In this document: positions 57,976 through 64,000 of the stretch, piece after piece
How the letters are laid out: the number at the start of each line of letters is the position of its first letter
How positions within the stretch are numbered: position 1 is the first letter of the stretch
Assembly (NCBI RefSeq): GCF_042666655.1
Contig: NZ_JBHTDE010000011.1
Location: forward strand, 1 to 64,000
DNA: 64,000 nt
Reading direction: 5' to 3'
Origin: Paracraurococcus sp042666655
Lineage (GTDB): Bacteria > Pseudomonadota > Alphaproteobacteria > Acetobacterales > Acetobacteraceae
Notes under the pieces: model-generated
What the model was told of the DNA's origin: nothing
Databases searched by the model: none
Seen by the model: the letters and a program-made list of their open reading frames with translations, nothing else
Program-made: the position numbers and the translations under genes

Positions 57976-60206
57976 GAAGGCGGGCGAGCGGCCTTGCCGG
58001 GCCTTGCCTTGGCGGGGCGCGCGGCAGGCCGCACGGGCACGCCCTGCATCAGGTGGAAGACCATGCCGCCGGTGCGCGGCGTTGCCTCGACGAGGCGCGC
58101 CTCGACGGCCTGGCCAAGGGCGAAGGTGATCCCCGTCCTTTGGCCGGACAGCACATGCCTGGCCTGGTCCTCGGTCCATCGGTCGTCCGGCAGGGACGCG
58201 AGAGGAACGATTCCGCTGGCGCCATTCGCCTCTACGGTGACGAACAGGCCGAACCGTGTCACCCCGGAAATGCGTGCGTCGAACACCTCTCCGATTCGCT
58301 GCGACATGAATGCCGCAAGGTAGCGGTCCACCGCATCGCGCTCGGCCGCCGCGGCGCGGCGTTCGGTCTGGGTGATATGCTCGCCGGTGTCGGGAAATCG
58401 GGCGGCCTCGGTCTCCTGCAGCCCGTCGTCCCCCAGCTTCAGCCCGCGCACCAGGGCGCGGTGCACCAGCAGGTCGGCGTAGCGGCGGATCGGGCTGGTG
58501 AAATGCGCGTAGCGGCCCAGCGCCAAGCCGAAATGACCGATATTCTCCGGCGCATAGGCGGCCTGGGACTGGCTGCGCAGCACCGTCTCGTGCACCAGCC
58601 GCGCCTCCGGCCGGTCGGCGACCTTCTCCAGCGCATGGGCGAAGTCGCGCGGATGGATGCGGTCGCCCTGCGGCAGGGTGATGTCGAAGGCGTCGAGGAA
58701 TTGCCGCAGGCCCTCCAGCTTCTGGTCCGAGGGCCGGTCGTGCACCCGGTACATGCAGGGTTGCGAGAGTCGCTCGAGCTCCTCCGCCGCGCAGACATTG
58801 GCGGCGACCATGAATTCCTCGATCAGCCGGTGCGAATCGAGCCGGGCGCGCGGCTCGACGCCGAGCACGGTGCCGGCCTCGTCCAGCCGCACCCGGCGCT
58901 CCGGCAGGTCGAGCTCCAGCGTGCCGCGCCGCTTGCGCGCCGCCAGCAGGGCGCGCCAGGCACCGTACAGCGGCACCAGGGTGCCGGTCGGGTCCTCGCC
59001 GGCATCCTGCGCCGCCTGGGCCTGCTCGTAGGTCAGCCGGGCGGCGCTGCGCATGATCCCCCGGCCGAAGCGATGCGCGGACTTGGTGCCGCCCGAATCG
59101 AAGCGCATCTCGACGAAGAGGCAGCCACGGTCCTCGTTCGGCCGCAGGCTGCACCAGCCGTTCGACAGCGCCTCGGGCAGCATCGGCACGACGCGGTCGG
59201 GGAAGTACACGCTGTTGCCGCGCGCCCAGGCCTCGCGGTCCAGCGCCGAGCCGGGGCGGACGTAGTGCGCGACATCGGCGATGGCGACGAGCACGCGCCA
59301 GCCCCTTGCGCCCTCTGGGCCGTCCGGCTCGGCCCAGACCGCGTCGTCGAAGTCGCGCGCATCCTCGCCGTCGATGGTGACCAGCGGGACCGTGCGCAGA
59401 TCCTCCCGCCCGTCCGCCGCGACGCCGGTGGCGTGCTCGGCCTCGCGCACCGCCTCGGTCGGGAAGATGTCGGGGATGCCATGGGCGTGGATGCAGATGA
59501 GGGAGACGGATTTCGCTTCGCCCATCCTGCCGAGCACCTCGACCACCCGGGCCGGGCGCAGGCCCAGGTCGCGGCCCGGCAGCGGTTCCGCCAGGACGAT
59601 CTCGCCATTGGTGGCGCCGCCCGCCTCGCCGGGCGGCACCACCCACTCGGACCGGTGGCGGCGGTCGGTCGGCACGATCCGGCCATTCTCGAAGACGCCG
59701 AGCACCCGGGCGGGGGCGGCGCCGGCGACCCGCTTGACCGTGGTGCCCTCGTACTTGCCGGTGCCGATCGGCTTCAGCCTGGCCAGCACCCGCTCGCCCG
59801 GCGCGAGCGCCGGCTGCCCGGCGCGTTCCGGCCGCATGAAGATGACGGGCGGGCGGCCTTGCTCGGCCTTCCAGCCGAGCGGCCGGGCGATCGGGTCGCC
59901 GTCCGGGTCGGTGCCGGTGACCTCGATCACAGCCATGTCGGGCAGGCGGCCGGGTGCGGCGAGGCCGCGGCGGCCGGCAGGCGCCGCGGTGCCATCGGCC
60001 TTCATCTCCGCCAGCAGCGCCCGCAGCGCCGGGCGCTGGTCCGAGGTCAGGCCGAAATGCCGCGAGATGTCGGTCTTGCCGACCTTGCCCGGGCTGGCCT
60101 GCAGGAAGCGCCGCAGCGCCTCCTTCGAGGGCAGCGGCGCCTCCGCGTCGCCTGGCGACCGCTTCGGCGGCCGGAGCGGCAGGCCGCCAACCGGGCGGCG
60201 GGGCAT
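57972..60206 (-). CDS. rnr: Ribonuclease R
   Basis: This 744-residue protein has an N-terminal winged-helix (RFLQASPGKVGKTDISRHFG), cold-shock/OB domains (about 90-240), the RNB catalytic domain (about 250-600) with VTIDGEDARDFDDAVWAE, the aspartate cluster, then YFPDRVVPMLPEALSN, HFTSPIRRYADLLVHR, and an S1 domain (about 640-715: ISGVTRFGLFVTVEANGASG). It ends in a short basic tail (KARPGKAARPPS). It degrades structured RNA 3' to 5'. Its start lies 2 bases after the topA stop and its stop overlaps the ctp start, so topA, rnr and ctp are one transcript. Confidence 0.96.
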   Translation of the reverse strand: MPRRPVGGLPLRPPKRSPGDAEAPLPSKEALRRFLQASPGKVGKTDISRHFGLTSDQRPALRALLAEMKADGTAAPAGRRGLAAPGRLPDMAVIEVTGTDPDGDPIARPLGWKAEQGRPPVIFMRPERAGQPALAPGERVLARLKPIGTGKYEGTTVKRVAGAAPARVLGVFENGRIVPTDRRHRSEWVVPPGEAGGATNGEIVLAEPLPGRDLGLRPARVVEVLGRMGEAKSVSLICIHAHGIPDIFPTEAVREAEHATGVAADGREDLRTVPLVTIDGEDARDFDDAVWAEPDGPEGARGWRVLVAIADVAHYVRPGSALDREAWARGNSVYFPDRVVPMLPEALSNGWCSLRPNEDRGCLFVEMRFDSGGTKSAHRFGRGIMRSAARLTYEQAQAAQDAGEDPTGTLVPLYGAWRALLAARKRRGTLELDLPERRVRLDEAGTVLGVEPRARLDSHRLIEEFMVAANVCAAEELERLSQPCMYRVHDRPSDQKLEGLRQFLDAFDITLPQGDRIHPRDFAHALEKVADRPEARLVHETVLRSQSQAAYAPENIGHFGLALGRYAHFTSPIRRYADLLVHRALVRGLKLGDDGLQETEAARFPDTGEHITQTERRAAAAERDAVDRYLAAFMSQRIGEVFDARISGVTRFGLFVTVEANGASGIVPLASLPDDRWTEDQARHVLSGQRTGITFALGQAVEARLVEATPRTGGMVFHLMQGVPVRPAARPAKARPGKAARPPS

Positions 60207-60207
60207 C

Positions 60208-63039
<2,832 letters not shown>

Positions 63040-63099
63040 GGACTCCACACATCCTGTGGCCGCGGGCAGGCGGCATTGGCGGCGAGCAAGGCGCCCGCC

Positions 63100-64000
63100 T
63101 CAAGTCCCGTCCTGGCCCCGTCCGGTGAGCGCCACGCGGTTGCCCGGCAGCAGTTCCACCCGTCCAGCCAATTCGAGATCGAGGAGGATCGCCTGGATCG
63201 CGGAGGGCGACAGGTGGCAGCGCCGCATGACCTCGTCAACCGCTATCGGAGAGCCCCCAAGCAAATCAAGGACTTGTGGGGGAATTCCCGAGTCTTCCGG
63301 CGATGCCGCAACGATCGGCCGGACCGGTTCGGCCTCGGACCATGCGCTGCGTGCGGCAAACAGCGGTGCCGCATGCGGGGCTTCGGGCAGATGCGGCAGC
63401 ACGTCCTCGGCCGATTCCACCAGATGCGCGCCCTGCCGGATGAGGTCGTTGGAGCCCCGTGCCCGGGGGTCGAGCGGGCTGCCGGGCACGGCGAACAACT
63501 CCCGCCCGGCTTCCAGCGCCATGCGGGCGGTGATCAGGCTGCCGGAGCGCAGGGCGGCCTCGATCACCACCACGCCGAGCGAGAGGGCGGCGACGATGCG
63601 GTTGCGGCGGGGGAAGTGGCGGGCCAGCGGGGCGATGCCGAGCGGCGCCTCGGCCAGGACGGCACCGCCCTCGGCGGCGATGCGGGCCTGGAGCCTTGCA
63701 TGGTCCGGCGGATAGGGCTGGTCGAGCCCGCCGGCGACGCAGGCGATGGTGCGGCCGCGGCGCAGGGCGCCGAGATGGGCGGCGGCGTCGATGCCGCGGG
63801 CGAGGCCGGAGACCACGGTGAGGCCCGCCGCGGCCAGCGACTCGGCCAGGTCCTCCGCGATCCGCCGCCCGGCGGCGGAGGCGTTGCGGGCGCCGACCAG
63901 GGCGACGGCGCGTGGTGCCAGGGCCGCCGGGTCGCCGAGCAGGGCGAGGACCGGCGGCGCATCCTCCTGCATCTCCAGCAAGGGCGGGTAGGGGGCAAGG
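63100..64000 (-). CDS. dprA: DNA processing protein DprA, 5' end beyond the window
   Basis: The reverse strand is open from the window edge to 63100 (about 300 codons visible). Rossmann-like DprA core: LAPYPPLLEMQEDAPPVLAL, VALVGARNASAAGRRIAEDL, VVSGLARGIDAAAHLGALRR (ssDNA-binding SGxAxGID), YPPDHARL, FPRRNRIVAALS, LITARMALEAGRELFAVPG. A C-terminal winged-helix (HLSPSAIQAILLDLELAGRV) follows. It loads RecA on incoming single-stranded DNA in transformation. It is upstream of topA in the usual order. Confidence 0.95.
   Translation of the reverse strand, partial: LAPYPPLLEMQEDAPPVLALLGDPAALAPRAVALVGARNASAAGRRIAEDLAESLAAAGLTVVSGLARGIDAAAHLGALRRGRTIACVAGGLDQPYPPDHARLQARIAAEGGAVLAEAPLGIAPLARHFPRRNRIVAALSLGVVVIEAALRSGSLITARMALEAGRELFAVPGSPLDPRARGSNDLIRQGAHLVESAEDVLPHLPEAPHAAPLFAARSAWSEAEPVRPIVAASPEDSGIPPQVLDLLGGSPIAVDEVMRRCHLSPSAIQAILLDLELAGRVELLPGNRVALTGRGQDGT

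Overview
The window is high-GC (about 70 percent by eye) alphaproteobacterial DNA. Gene content points to the Acetobacteraceae (Roseomonas and relatives): a dprA-topA-rnr-ctp-rpmG block facing a PleD-type GGDEF gene, Bug/TctC-type binding protein remnants, polyhydroxyalkanoate genes, and many decayed insertion sequences. The genus call is inference from protein families; there is no rRNA, and I saw no tRNA and no CRISPR array.

Region 1 (1 to about 6.7 kb) carries secreted proteins: a partial Tat-exported aspartoacylase-like protein, two tandem small paralogues, and three RTX (hemolysin-type calcium-binding) proteins, one fused to a GH16 glycosidase. They are interrupted by a piece of a response-regulator module and an IS3 fragment. 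No type I secretion system is present in the window.

Region 2 (6.7 to 21.4 kb) is accessory DNA. It holds an IS6 remnant, a PAS-LuxR/CsbD stress module, a Bug binding-protein gene broken by an in-frame stop next to a TetR gene with paired palindromic operators, a tyrosine recombinase in an operon with an unknown gene and a ScpA-like gene, a second decayed scpA, a second response-regulator module, and a dead IS630. A 14-base core, GATAAGnCCCGCTT, occurs three times (6984, 10692, 12908). The copy beside the recombinase lies inside a 35-bp site with 15-bp inverted arms, which looks like a recombination site. This is the most novel-looking element in the window.

Region 3 (21.5 to 28.1 kb) is an operon of ptsN (EIIA-Ntr type) followed by a six-gene Mrp/Mnh/Pha cation/proton antiporter, with subunits A and B fused.

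Region 4 (28.1 to 37.4 kb) mixes an IS6 element with a nonsense codon, divergent PepSY genes flanking a two-component system, a frameshifted IS3, an ABC peptide-type binding protein, and several gene fragments (SDR, HNH, unknown) next to two copies of a hairpin terminator repeat.

Region 5 (37.4 to 64 kb) looks like conserved chromosome: a YihY membrane protein, an SbmA/YddA-like ABC transporter, DUF proteins, an EAL protein, a D-2-hydroxyacid dehydrogenase with Fe-S clusters, a quinone oxidoreductase, a serine-glyoxylate type aminotransferase, a nuclease, a PHB depolymerase with a phasin, a GST, a methyltransferase, PleD, L33, a C-terminal processing protease, RNase R, topoisomerase I and DprA (cut by the window end). 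Pseudogenes and IS remnants are concentrated in 4.4-37.4 kb and I see none in 37.4-64 kb.
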